Positions 10,657 through 20,872 of a stretch of DNA of 59,740 nt are shown here, one piece after another. The stretch comes from Pseudozyma flocculosa PF-1 (Eukaryota; Basidiomycota; Ustilaginomycetes; Ustilaginales; Ustilaginaceae). The stretch's first letter is position 1; each line of letters starts with the position of its first letter. The stretch is taken from positions 36,489 to 96,228 of the forward strand of contig NW_006920871.1 in the NCBI RefSeq assembly GCF_000417875.1, read 5' to 3'. The position numbers were made by a program, and so were the translations under genes. Below the pieces are notes generated by a model that was not told the DNA's origin, made no database searches, and worked only from the letters and a program-made list of their open reading frames with translations.

Positions 10657-11870
10657 ATGGCCTCGTACGGACAGTCTCCATATGCGGCGTCCGGCTCGCG
10701 ACCGTCGAATGACTCGCCGCTCGACAAGGTCCGCGAGTACACGTCCAAGGTCGAGGACCTGATCGACACCTACACGCAGCCGATCAAGCCCCACCTCCCT
10801 GCGCTCGGCCGCTTCCTGATTGTCGTCACCTTCCTCGAGGACGCGCTCCGAATCGTCACGCAATGGTCCGACCAGAAGTACTACCTCCAGCGCCACAGGC
10901 ACTTTCCCTGGGGCATCAGCCACATTTTCCTCATCGCCAACGTCGTGGTGAGTAGCAGCGTGGCGGCGCGCGCCGGGAGCGGCTGGGACCCTGCTCCGCC
11001 GGGATGGCGAGGGCGTGCCTGACCTACTCCGGGTAGCTAGCAGGTGGCCTAGAATGGCGCCCTTGCGTCGACGTCGGCCGGATCGCTGACAGAGGCGCCT
11101 TTCTGCTCTTTTGCACACCCTTGCCGCCGTCGCAGGTCATGATCGCGGCGTCGGTGGCCGTCATCACCCGAAAGTACCCCGAGATCTCGGTCGGAGCGCT
11201 GCTGGGCGTCGTCGTCGTCCAGGGATTCGGCTACGGCCTCATCTTTGACATCAACTTTTTCCTGCGCAACCTGTCGGTCATTGGCGGCCTGCTGATGGTG
11301 CTGTCCGACAGCCTGTCGGCCAAGAAGACGATCTTTGCCGGCCTGCCCTCGATGAGCGAGACGGACAGGAAGATCTACTTCCAGGTGAGTCCGGTGGGCA
11401 CGCTGGTGGCGCTGGCGACGACAGGAGGCGCGAGGCTGGGGGCGTGAGGTCACGGGCGTGTGGGACCACCACTGACGGACCTGCTCGTTGCAACCTGCCC
11501 CTTTTGCACTTCCCCGGCCCACCCCGCGCAGCTGGCCGGCCGAGTGCTGCTCATCTTCCTGTTTATCGGCTTCATCATCCAGGGCACGTGGTCGGTGGCG
11601 CGGGTGCTGGTGTCGATCCTCGGCCTGGGCGCGTGCGTCATGGTGGCCGTCGGCTTCAAGGCGCGCTGGAGCGCCAGCTTCCTGGTGCTGCTGCTGAGCG
11701 TCTTCAACCTGTTTGTCAACAACTTCTGGACGGTCCACTCGCTCCACCCGTCGCGCGACTTCCTGCGCTACGACTTCTTCCAGACGCTCTCGATTGTCGG
11801 CGGCCTGCTGCTCCTCGTCAACATGGGACCGGGCGGCTTCTCGATGGACGAGCGCAAGAAGGTCACCTAG
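10657..11870 (+). CDS. ERV29: ER-derived vesicle cargo receptor Erv29 / SURF4 family
   Basis: Multi-spanning membrane protein that loads soluble secretory cargo into COPII vesicles at the ER. Three exons (10657-10947, 11136-11384, 11532-11870), all joined in phase 0, give 292 residues. SURF4 family blocks are clear: EDLIDTYTQPIKPHLPALGR, FLEDALRIVTQWSDQ, FDINFFLRNLSVIGGLLMVL, and LRYDFFQTLSIVGGLLLLVN near the C-terminus. Several hydrophobic helices are evident. The protein ends in DERKKVT, so lysines at -4 and -3 form a KKXX COPI retrieval signal, as expected for a receptor that recycles between ER and Golgi. The ATG was chosen because it follows the leader acceptor closely and begins the conserved N-terminus. 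Confidence 0.93.
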
Positions 11871-12624
11871 ACGTGGGGCGAGGTGGCGAGGTGGCGACGC
11901 AGACAGGGTTGCGGAAGCGCGACGGCAAGAGGCGCGACTGCAGGGGGCGGACTGGCGGACGAAGGGTGGAGGACTTCAGGCCGCCTAGGATGCTGGGGTG
12001 CGGCAAAGAGAAAAGCATGGAAGTCGCCCCGAGGAGGTCCTATCGTCACGACACGGCACGGATGGTCCGGTACGGATGGGACACGGTACGGTGGGACGTG
12101 GTGTCCAGGAGCATGCGTTGCGAAGTCAACGAGCCAGGCGTCGGTCGTTGCGCTTCAATTGTGATACGGTACGGTGTCGTTTGGCAATGAGTAAGAATTC
12201 CTGCCTTGCCTAGCCTTGCCTAGCCTGTCCTGTCCTAGCCTCGAACTCGAGGCAGACGTACGCACGCGCGCACGAACGGGCGATGATGTCTGTCGACTGA
12301 TGGTGTGTGTGCGGTGCATCTCGAGTTGGGTTGGTCGCGACCCTCGAAATCGTTTGGCTGCCTGCCTGTCACCCTGCCAGCCTGACTGTACTCTCTCACA
12401 CTCGTTAGGGCCGTCTAGCAGCGCGGAACACCCGCGCCTTTGGGCTGTGGGCCGGACCAGGCAGCAGCGACCAGGCAGGCAAGCTAGCTAAGGCTCCGCG
12501 TACCAAGCCAGGAGGGGGCACCTTCTGTTCCGAAGGCGATTCTACACGGCACGGCACGACACGGCACGGCATCGCCTGGGCAAGGCACAGATCCGGTCCG
12601 AAGTGACGCCCGTCCGGGAGCCGC

Positions 12625-12641
12625 GGGGGGGGGGGGGGGGG
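12625..12641 (+). repeat. Poly-G run (17 G)
   Basis: An uninterrupted run of 17 G, followed shortly by a T-run and an A-run. Its length in the assembly may be inexact. Confidence 0.9.
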
Positions 12642-12896
12642 TGGATTTTTCTGGAAAGATCGGAAAAAAAATTCTACGATAGATTCGGCTTTGGAGGCAC
12701 ACGTACGACGGACGGAGGGACCGAGGAAGGAGGCTGCGGGCTAGGAAGGGGGCTAGGGCTCGGTGTCATGGTGGCGTTACGTTCTTCGAAGGCCTCGCAT
12801 CGCATCGCCGAGGTGTGAAGGATGAAGCAAGACGCACGTGCAGCAGATTCGGATCGGTCGATCCCGCTGTACAGCAAGGTGCGACCTCTCTCTTTC

Positions 12897-12918
12897 TGTG
12901 TGTGTGTGTGTGTGTGTG
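12897..12918. repeat. (TG)11 dinucleotide microsatellite
   Basis: Eleven perfect TG units in intergenic DNA downstream of ERV29. Confidence 0.9.
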
Positions 12919-13033
12919 CGTGAGGACTGCGACACGATGAAGGACCTCGTTGGCTGAGAAACGGGATCAAGGTGAGGACAGAGAGGATGGCATCGGACCG
13001 AATCCCCGGACCGAACGAGCGAGCGAGCGTACT

Positions 13034-13057
13034 CGGTCGGTCGGTCGGTCGGTCGGT
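13034..13057. repeat. (CGGT)6 tetranucleotide microsatellite
   Basis: Six perfect CGGT units in intergenic DNA. Confidence 0.9.
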
Positions 13058-13487
13058 TCCGAAGCGGGCTGGAAGGTTCGGGTCGGAAGCCAGCCCGCCA
13101 GCCCGCCAGGCCAGGCCCTGCAGACCTCGATCTTCTGCTGGCGGTAGGTGTGCGCGTGCGTGTGTCTCAGCTGCTGCTGCTTGCTTGTCGTGCCTAACCC
13201 AGCGCAGCCCAGCCCAGCCCAGGCAGGAGGCTAGGGTCGGGCGGCCACGTCTGCCAGGCAGGCTGAGTGGTTGCGCCACACTTGGTTGCGTATCCGTGCA
13301 TGATCGGTTGCAGCGACACATACAGCCGCGCAGAGAAGCAAGCAGGCAGGCAGCAGCACACACGCAGGGTCCCCCACCATCCGAGCAGAGGCAGCCAGGC
13401 AGGCAGGCAGGCGGGTCCTCGTGCCTCCACCCCCAAGCCGCATCGCAGCTCGGCCCAGCGCAGCTAGCTCGAAAGGGAGCAGCGCAC

Positions 13488-13523
<36 letters not shown>
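13488..13523. repeat. (GCAA)9 tetranucleotide microsatellite
   Basis: Nine perfect GCAA units, then degenerate GCAG units. The complementary motif GCTT recurs as an array at 48258-48281. Confidence 0.9.
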
Positions 13524-13527
<4 letters not shown>

Positions 13528-14548
13528 GCAGATTTCCGACTCAGTCAGCCTGGCAGCTGTCCTCCAGGCAGGCCGAGCGAGAGGCTAGCTAGGCTAGGCT
13601 GGGCTAGGCTAGGGCTGGGTGGATCATCGCCCGTACGACCGTCCGTCAGCTCGTCTGGCCTGCTGATGAGGCCGGTGGTGCGGTACGGTGGCGCAGCGCA
13701 ACCTGGCCTGGCCTGGCGACGCTGGTTGGGCGGTTGCGACGAGCGTGGCGTTGGCTTGGTTCTGCTGCCTTGTTCGCTTTGGTGGAGCAAAGGTGGCTTG
13801 CTTCGAGCAACGACAACGAACGTACGGTCTGACGACGGGCAGGCGGGCGGGCCGACAAACGTCACAGCGGCCGTCGCCCGCATCTCCCTCACTCATCTCG
13901 AACCAAGCTGGCAACGGTCGGTATGCGTGATAGGCAGGGCAACAAAGCACGTACGCTGCTCAGCCACCAGTCAGCCTTCTGGTCGCCCCCGCCCCTCCCC
14001 CGGGCGCCTGCTCGCCGAGTTGGATGGCAGGAGTGAGGGAGGGAGGCAGACGTACGGGCGGACGGACGGACCGGCCGACTGCTTCGGGAGGAGGCTAGGG
14101 CGACGGAACAGCCGAGCGAGACCTGGGCCAATCCGCCCAGCCTGACAGCCGCCTGGCCTCGCTCCCTCCCCGCCATCCAGAACCGGCTTGGCGGGCGGGC
14201 GAGCTCCGACGGCACAGCCCCGGCCACGCTTGCCTGTGGCCGGCCACGACCCTGCCTTTGCTTGGTTGGTTGGATGGTTGACCCTGATCTGGCCTCGCCT
14301 GGCCTCGCCTGGCCGCTGTGCCGTGGCTGCTTCTCGAGCTTTCTTTCTGTCGGTGGGGGGCCAGCCACCACGCTCACTCCGCTCTCCCCTGCCCGACAAC
14401 CGACCCCTCGCTCAGCCACCTCGTCACCCCCCCTCCCCTCCCCCTGCCTCGCTCCCCGCCAGCCATCCTCAAAAGCAACCAGGCTCGGACGGGGTCCACG
14501 TCGTCGGTCGACTTGCCCCGCCTCTTCTTCCCGCTCGCTCCCTCGACT

Positions 14549-14572
14549 ACCACCACCACCACCACCACCACC
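14549..14572. repeat. (ACC)8 trinucleotide microsatellite
   Basis: Eight ACC units about 300 nt upstream of the gene starting at 14873. Similar ACC/GGT arrays recur near other gene starts in this window. Confidence 0.9.
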
Positions 14573-14872
14573 GTCCTCGCCTCGTCCTTTGGCCGCTCTC
14601 TGCCCCAGCCCAACTCTCGACGAGCCAGCCTTGTTCTCGTCGCCAACAGCAACCATCCACCTCGCAGCCAGGCGCCAAGCAGATCCGTCGTCGTGACCCA
14701 CCACCGTCCGGCCGCTCTCTTCGTTGCCCCAGAACAGCGCCCCATCTAGTCAGCGAGGAGGCGCCCGTCCGTATCGTACGCTTCGTCAACGAACGGCCGC
14801 CTCAGCGCCCCATCGTCGCCATCGCTCGTCCGCCCAAGCTCGTGCACTCCCCCTGACCTCACAATCACCATC

Positions 14873-17800
14873 ATGGCCCTCCCCATATCCTCGCCCGCTC
14901 GCCCGCAGCTGCACTCGCAGGACACGCTGCGCCCCGCCAGCTCGTCGCAGCTCTCGGTCGATGTCGCCGCCCATCGCCGCCGCAGCCCGAGCTGCTCGCT
15001 CACCATCTTCAAGGGCATCGCCGGCGCCCACATCAGCGCCCACAACCCCATCGTCTCCAAGCCCGCCGGCCCGCAACCACCCGCCGCCAGCAACCGCGGC
15101 GGTGGCCGCTTTGCCGGTTCCTTTGCCGGCCTCGGTCAGCATCAGGCAAGCCCCCAAGGTGGCAACGACGAAGCCGTCAACGTCCACGCCGTCACCGACG
15201 ACGGCATCCTCCTCCCCTTCATCGACCGCCCCACCGAGGTCGAGGAGCTCCTCTTTGACACAAAGACAAACGAGCCGCTGCTCCAACGCCTCTGCCGCGT
15301 CTTTGGCGGCTCGCTGCAGCAGCCCACGCGCCGCGGCATCAGCGAGGCGTGGGACGAGCTGCTCGAGATCCTCGTCGGCACCGACCGCGCCATCCTCGAC
15401 GACGAGGACTGGCTCGTCCGCCTCGAGACCATCATCATGGACCGCTCCGCCGAGCTGTGGGGCCAGCTGCAGCGCTGCCTCGGCGCCGACGGTCTCCTGC
15501 TCGACGCCTCGGCCCACGCCTCGGTCGTGCGCTACGACAGCTGGGCCGATGGCGACGCCCGCTCCGACGGCGGCAGCGACAGCCCCGGATCCGAGCCCGC
15601 CACGCCCATCTCCGAGGCGCTCCCGTCGTCGAGCAGCGTCGAGGTCGATGTCCGAGCCCTCTACGAGCTGCCTCCGAGCTACTACAAGCAGCCGGTGGGC
15701 AAGCTGCGCCGACCCTCGATGCACGACGACCACGCCGAGGCGAGCCTCGACGCACCGTCGCTGTCGCCGCGAGCGCTCCGCGACCAGATCACCTCGCCCT
15801 CGTCGCCCTCGCTCCACCTCGGAGAGCCGCTGGCCGACATCATGGAGGAGCCGCCCAAGGCAGGCGCCGTTCCTGCGACACGCCCTCGCTCCTACTCGGG
15901 CAAGTTTGCCGGCCTCCGCATCCAGGCCGGCCCCCAGCACGGCGCGCGTTCGCCCAGCACGTCCAGCCTCTCGCCCGGAATGGGCGGCCGCACCTCGAAT
16001 CCCTCTTCGCCGCTGCCGACCGGAGTCATGTCGCCGGCGGGGCCGCAGCGCGGAGGATCTGCCCTCTCGCCCGGCGCGGTCGACCCCTCGTCGGCGGCGT
16101 CGACGTCGTTTTCGCATCCGAGGAGGCTCAGCCTGCTCGCACCCGCCGGCGGTGGAGGCGAGCACGCTCGTCACCACCACCACCGTCCCGATCAGCAGCA
16201 AGGCCACCACCATCGCCAGCAGCTCCACGACACCAGGGACAAGGCGCTGCGAGCGGATCATCCCCATCCTTACGGCGCATCTTCCCACGGCCACTCGCCC
16301 ACGCCCTCGTCGCTGTTCGATGGTCATCGCCAGCCGCGTCGCCGCGCGATGAGCTTCGCTCGTTCCTTTGCCCACCTCCACTCGGCGATGCCCACGGAAG
16401 CGAGCGGGAGCGAGCTCGCAAAGCAGCGCGCCCCCGCTGCAGCGGCCGAGAGGCCCCGCTTCAGGCACCAGAAGTCGCACTCGATCTCGCACGGCGAGGG
16501 CATCTCCGCGCTCGAGAAGCCCGACGCTCCGGCGGCCCCGCCGCAGGGTCTCGGCCTGCTGCCCGACGGCAGGACCCAGCATCCTTCCGCCGGCGCATCG
16601 TCGCGAGCTCGTGCCATGTCGATGGCCAATCCAGACACGGGCCACGGCCTCTCGCCCTTCCCGGACCACGCCGAGAGGACGAGGTCGACGAGCGACAAGA
16701 CGGCCGACTCGTCGTCGGCGTCGATCCCCGGCCTCCTTCCCGACGGTCGAACGCGCCACCCCTCGGGCAGCCAAGGCTCCAAGGACCTGTCGGAGTCGAT
16801 TGCGGCCTTCCGGGCCACCATGGGCCTGTCGACGTCGCCCAGCGGCGGCGCCCGCAACGAGATCAAAGAGGAGAGCCCCGCGGCGACGGTGAGCGAGCAG
16901 CGATCGAGGTCCAGATCCAGGTCTCGATCGAGCTCGCCGGTGTCTAAGCCGGCAGCTGCGGCCGCCGCGACCGCACCTTCCACATCGCCCAAGGGCAAGG
17001 CGGCCAGCCGACCCTCGAGCCATCTCCCTCAGAGCAGCCCCTACTACCAGCAGTCCGCCGAGGCGGGGTCGCAGCCGAGGCAGGGCGCCCCCAGCGCCGG
17101 AGGGTCCGGTCTCGCTCTCGGAGGCGGCTTTTCGCTGGCCAAGTCCGGGGCCAACTTCAAGCGGCCCGATGCCGGCCCGGTCAGGAGCCTGTCCAACGGC
17201 TCTCTGGGAGTCTCGGCTCGGTACGCCGGCAGAGGCGCGGGCGCGGGCGGTAGCGGCGGCGCCCTCCACCACNNNNNNNNNNNNNNNNNNNNNNNNNNNN
17301 NNNNNNNNNNNNNNNNNNNNNNNNNNNNNNNNNNNNNNNNNNNNNNNNNNNNNNNNNNNNNNNNNNNNNNNNNNNNNNNNNNNNNNNNNNNNNNNNNNNN
17401 NNNNNNNNNNNNNNNNNNNNNNNNNNNNNNNNNNNNNNNNNNNNNNNNNNNNNNNNNNNNNNNNNNNNNNNNNNNNNNNNNNNNNNNNNNNNNNNNNNNN
17501 NNNNNNNNNNNNNNNNNNNNNNNNNNNNNNNNNNNNNNNNNNNNNNNNNNNNNNNNNNNNNNNNNNNNNNNNNNNNNNNNNNNNNNNNNNNNNNNNNNNN
17601 NNNNNNNNNNNNNNNNNNNNNNNNNNNNNNNNNNNNNNNNNNNNNNNNNNNNNNNNNNNNNNNNNNNNNNNNNNNNNNNNNNNNNNNNNNNNNNNNNNNN
17701 NNNNNNNNNNNNNNNNNNNNNNNNNNNNNNNNNNNNNNNNNNNNNNNNNNNNNNNNNNNNNNNNNNNNNNNNNNNNNNNNNNNNNNNNNNNNNNNNNNNN

Positions 17801-18183
17801 NNNNNNNNNNNNNNNNNNNNNNNNNNNNNNNNNNNNNNNNNNNNNNNNNNNNNNNNNNNNNNNNNNNNNNNNNNNNNNNNNNNNNNNNNNNNNNNNNNNN
17901 NNNNNNNNNNNNNNNNNNNNNNNNNNNNNNNNNNNNNNNNNNNNNNNNNNNNNNNNNNNNNNNNNNNNAGATGCGCCTCGTCGACCACCAGGAGGCGTGC
18001 AAGGTCGGCGGCAGGGAGCAGGACGAGGCCGACGCCATCCTCGCCGAGGAGGGCTACGGCGAGCGGTGGGAGGCATTTGCCGCCCTCTGCCACGCGCTCG
18101 GCGTGGGCCAGTTTGAGATCGGCCTGGCAAAGAGGCGCTGCGGACCCGCCATTGAGCTCGTCGGCAGCGCCGCCGGGCCCTGA
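14873..18183 (+). CDS. Large protein of unknown function, interrupted by an assembly gap
   Basis: I do not recognise this family. The frame opens at ATG 14873 and runs 800 codons into the N-run at 17273. After the gap, a coding-like frame from 17971 (beginning MRLVDHQEACKVGG) ends at TGA 18181-18183. The two parts are out of frame over the gap as assembled, so either the gap length is nominal or it hides an intron. Residues about 105-215 look folded and helical (VTDDGILLPFIDRPTEVEEL, ISEAWDELLEILVGTDRAIL, DEDWLVRLETIIMDRSAELW). The rest is Ser/Pro/Gly-rich and presumably disordered, with a His-rich stretch, an RS-dipeptide run near residue 680, and the motif LLPDGRTxHPS twice (562-572 and 621-631). 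Linking the post-gap fragment to this gene is an inference from strand and proximity. Confidence 0.6.
17273..17968. other. Assembly gap (696 N)
   Basis: A run of N within the coding region of the preceding gene. The flanks share no obvious overlap, unlike the second gap in the window. The reading frame is not preserved across the stated length. Confidence 0.98.
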
Positions 18184-18910
18184 AGGAGGATGACCCCGGC
18201 CGGCCAGGCCCGTCTCTGACCCGATACACTGGTGCCGTCGAAGCGCGCGACAACATACACGCATCCGAAGCGCCGCCAACCGCTGCAGCGCCCGGGCTAT
18301 ACGCAGCCCCGAAGCACGACTACAACGACGACCACGACCACGACGCCACGCGGGCCACGCCGCCAAGACCACGGCAAACCCACCTCTCTCTCATGTGCGC
18401 GCGCAACAAGGGACGGCGCCAAACGATATACCCGCACGTCTGCCCCGGTCTTTCCCTTTGTCACCCGCCGCTCGCCCAAACACACGCACACTCTCTCTCT
18501 CTCTCTCTTCCCATCCGTCCCCGTCGGATCTCCGCTCGACGTGGCCAGGACCAGATCGGGATGGACGGGACACGAAAAGAAACCCGGGGAGAACCTGAAC
18601 CCCTGTCCTGTAGCATATCCAGTCCCTCGGAGCATCGACCAGCATCATCCGGATCGTCTGTCACATCGTCCCTCGCTTGCTCTCCTCTGTCCTCCACTCG
18701 TCGTCCTTTCTTTGCTTCTCGTCATCATCTCGATTCGGCCCTGCTCGGCCCTGCTTGGCTCTGCTAGCTGCGAGGAACGCCAAGAGGGAAGGCGGGTGCA
18801 ATACACGGACTAATCTCCCCTACCCTGCGAGAGCGAGGATGCTGCTCTGTCTGTGTCTTTTTGTCGCGGCCAGCGGGCCCAGGCCTGCTCGTTCGCTCGC
18901 TCGCTCTTTT
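18184..18910. other. Intergenic region left of the low-GC island
   Basis: About 730 nt of C/T-rich sequence with a (CT) tract near 18491-18508 and a short (ACG/ACC) run near 18320-18345. No gene is supported. Confidence 0.6.
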
Positions 18911-18955
18911 TTGAAGGAGTTTTATTCCTTCAATTTGTGGGGGCCCAAGGCCCAC
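18911..18955. other. Two adjacent inverted repeats at the edge of the low-GC island
   Basis: TTGAAGGA (18911-18918) and TCCTTCAA (18926-18933) form a perfect 8-bp stem with a 7-nt loop. Immediately after, GTGGGGGCC...GGCCCAC (18937-18955) can form a second, G/C-rich stem with one bulge and a CAA loop. They mark the transition from GC-rich DNA to the lower-GC island. They could be element termini or a terminator, and neither role is demonstrated. Confidence 0.5.
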
Positions 18956-19491
18956 TATACTGCACAGCTGCATGTCTGAGCAAGCACCATCACTACTGCT
19001 GCAGGCCTCTCAACTAACTCATTCATGATCCATGCCTGTTTGGAGCTGCTCAACGCCTTTGCAGAACCCTGCTGGCATCAAGCATCAACCACCTAACATG
19101 ATGCCAGAGATTGTCATGGAGCAAGAGAGAGAGGCAGGCTGTTGGCTCTGGCAAGAGGAAGGAGCTCGGTGCCATCCGCAAGTTCGCCCTGGCGGAGGAT
19201 GAGGAGGATGAGGAGGACTTGCTTACGCAAGTGCTGAGAGACATGGAGGCCATCAAGGAAGGTGTGAGCACATACACTACCAAATCACATGCGTCACAGA
19301 ATGCCCAGATCGACATGGGCATCAAGCTACGGCGTTTTGGAAGTGACATTGTGCCCTGGCTTGTCGAGAAAGGGGACATGACTGGCCAACCCAGCCCACC
19401 TGCCCCACATGTCCTGGACTACAACAATGTTCTGGCCCTGGTCGAGCGTCTCACCTTGTATCTCTCCTACAAGGTTGCGATGACCCAAGCA

Positions 19492-19612
19492 AGGTCCAGC
19501 ACCGGCAGCGTGGTCAAGTCCATGCTGTGCAGCTGGCGCCGGAACGTGCTGAATGCACTCATCTACTACATCATGACCAAAGAGACGCTCGAGACGGTGA
19601 CAGCCACAATGC
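19492..19612 (+). repeat. Internal direct repeat, copy 1 (121 nt)
   Basis: The module begins AGGTCCAGCACCGGCAGC and ends ...ACAATGC. It is open and codes for SSTGSVVKSMLCSW and following residues. It aligns over its full length with copy 2, which starts 249 nt downstream. Confidence 0.7.
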
Positions 19613-19740
19613 ACAGGGTGCTCGCGCACAGCGCCAAGGGCGACAACAGCGTGAATGTACAACTGTACCGACACACCGCGTACCTTGCCCGCCACTACAA
19701 TCTGGCCGACAAAGCCAAGGAGGAAGGAGCGAGCCATGCG

Positions 19741-19860
19741 AGGTCTGGCGCTGGCAGCATGGTCAAGTCAAGCTGTGCAGCTAGATCCAGAATGTGCTGG
19801 ATGCCTTGATCCACCAGATCAGGAACAACAAGATGCTGGACACTGTCACTAGTGCAATGC
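19741..19860 (+). repeat. Internal direct repeat, copy 2 (120 nt, decayed)
   Basis: It begins AGGTCTGGCGCTGGCAGC and ends ...GCAATGC. Relative to copy 1 it lacks one base near 19770. It has several CpG-to-TpG/CpA changes and an in-frame TAG where copy 1 has TGG (Trp). Confidence 0.7.
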
Positions 19861-20260
19861 AAAAAGGCCCTCATGTAGAACCTGTCAAATCAGCATGACA
19901 GGGATGAGGACATGGATGTCTGCAGATGTGCAGGGCAGCCTGCAATGGCATGTTGATGGATCCACATGCAGCTGTTGAGCCTCAGTCAGCCCTGTGATGG
20001 GTTGCTAGCTTGGATGAGGTGCAAGAAGCAGTGATGCAGGCTGGTTTGCTTGAGCAGAGGCTGTAGCCGACATGTATCATGTACAGGGATGAATGAGACC
20101 TTGCAATCCCGCTCTACTGCTCATGATGAGGGTAGATGGAATGTACAACAAGGCCCCTCACTGATGCACGCTGTGCTGCTTGATGGACTGGACTGTCACA
20201 GCTCCCTGTTGCAGCTACAGCCCGTCGACATGGCAAGAGCACGGCACTCGGTATAAAGTT

Positions 20261-20872
20261 TGGCTTCGCGCATCGCCTGCAAAGGCCCGGGCGGGCCAAG
20301 GAGGGCCCGGGCCGGTCACTCTTTGGACCGCACCGTCCCACCCTCGCAGAGAAGTTGACAGCAGCAGATGCCACAGACGATGAAGATGGCAGCGCACTCG
20401 TACACTAAAATCGCGGCACAGAGCACCAAGCTGCGGCGCCTACTTTCCTCCCGTCTGTCGTCTCGCCAGACTCTCGAACGAGGCTCAACTCAGATTCACA
20501 CCAGCCCAGTCAGTCAGAGAGGAGGAGGGAGATGGCGAGAACTGATTTTTTTCCCTTGGCATCGGAAGGAGCGACCCGTGACTATCGATCGATCTAGAAA
20601 ACGTTTCCTACGAGAAGGTGGTGAAGAAGAGGAAGGGGGCAGAAGAGGGGCGTACAGATCCGGCAGCGGGGAAAGACAAGGGAAGGTGGCGTAGTCATAC
20701 AGGTATAAGAAGGGGAGAGGCATCCGGGCGGCTCAGTGGAAAAAGGCTGGCCGTCATCGAGAAGTCGTGTCTGTGCTTTTGTGTTGTAGCGACGGCGGTG
20801 ACGATGATGGCTGAGCGACTGGCCATCGTTGCGTCGGGCTTCCCTCAGAAGGGAGGATGCCGCGATGGCCGT
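20261..20872. other. Intergenic region right of the low-GC island (3' side of the MFS gene)
   Basis: About 610 nt holding the 3' region of the sugar transporter. Two copies of the palindromic word GGCCCGGGC(C) occur at 20284-20292 and 20304-20313. No gene is supported. Confidence 0.55.

Larger units (their letters stand above)
11871..14872. other. 3-kb gene-free stretch rich in microsatellites
   Basis: No coding gene can be supported between ERV29 and the next gene. The region contains a run of 17 G, (TG)11, (CGGT)6, (GCAA)9 and (ACC)8 arrays, repeated ACGG(C/T)ACGG words (12050-12180, 12540-12575) and many CCAGGC/CCTGCC words. The last 700 nt are C-rich and probably form the promoter and leader of the downstream gene. 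Confidence 0.6.
19111..19860 (+). pseudogene. Decayed ORF of unknown family with duplicated module
   Basis: A frame without an upstream ATG (it begins after a stop at 19099-19101) runs about 230 codons to a stop at 19807-19809. The protein starts with an acidic patch (EDEEDEEDL), then a helical region and VVKSMLCSWRRNVLNAL. A second, diverged copy of the 19492-19612 module lies at 19741-19860. It carries a one-base deletion and a TGG-to-TAG change, so the frame breaks within it. The first in-frame ATG would be around residue 45 (MEAIKEG). I could not assign a domain. A weak resemblance of VVKSMLCSW to the helical N-terminal domain of tyrosine recombinases is only an impression. Confidence 0.5.
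18956..20260. mobile_element. Lower-GC, CpG-poor island, probable transposable-element relic
   Basis: About 1.3 kb whose composition differs sharply from the rest of the window. It is rich in CATG, TGCA, CTGA and TGATG words and has very few CpG, especially at 19800-20240, whereas its surroundings are saturated with CpG. It contains one degraded ORF with an internal duplication. No terminal inverted repeat pair, target-site duplication or recognisable transposase domain could be identified by eye. The mobile-element label is therefore an inference from composition, decay and isolation. Confidence 0.4.

Noticed and set aside
14786..18256. Long minus-strand frame opposite the gap-interrupted gene
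   Set aside because: It runs through the N-run, where stops cannot appear, and its composition is that of a complement of Ser/Pro/Ala-rich coding sequence.
19111..19809. An intact functional gene in the low-GC island
   Set aside because: There is no in-frame ATG at the start, the downstream duplicate is broken and CpG-depleted, and no conserved domain could be named.
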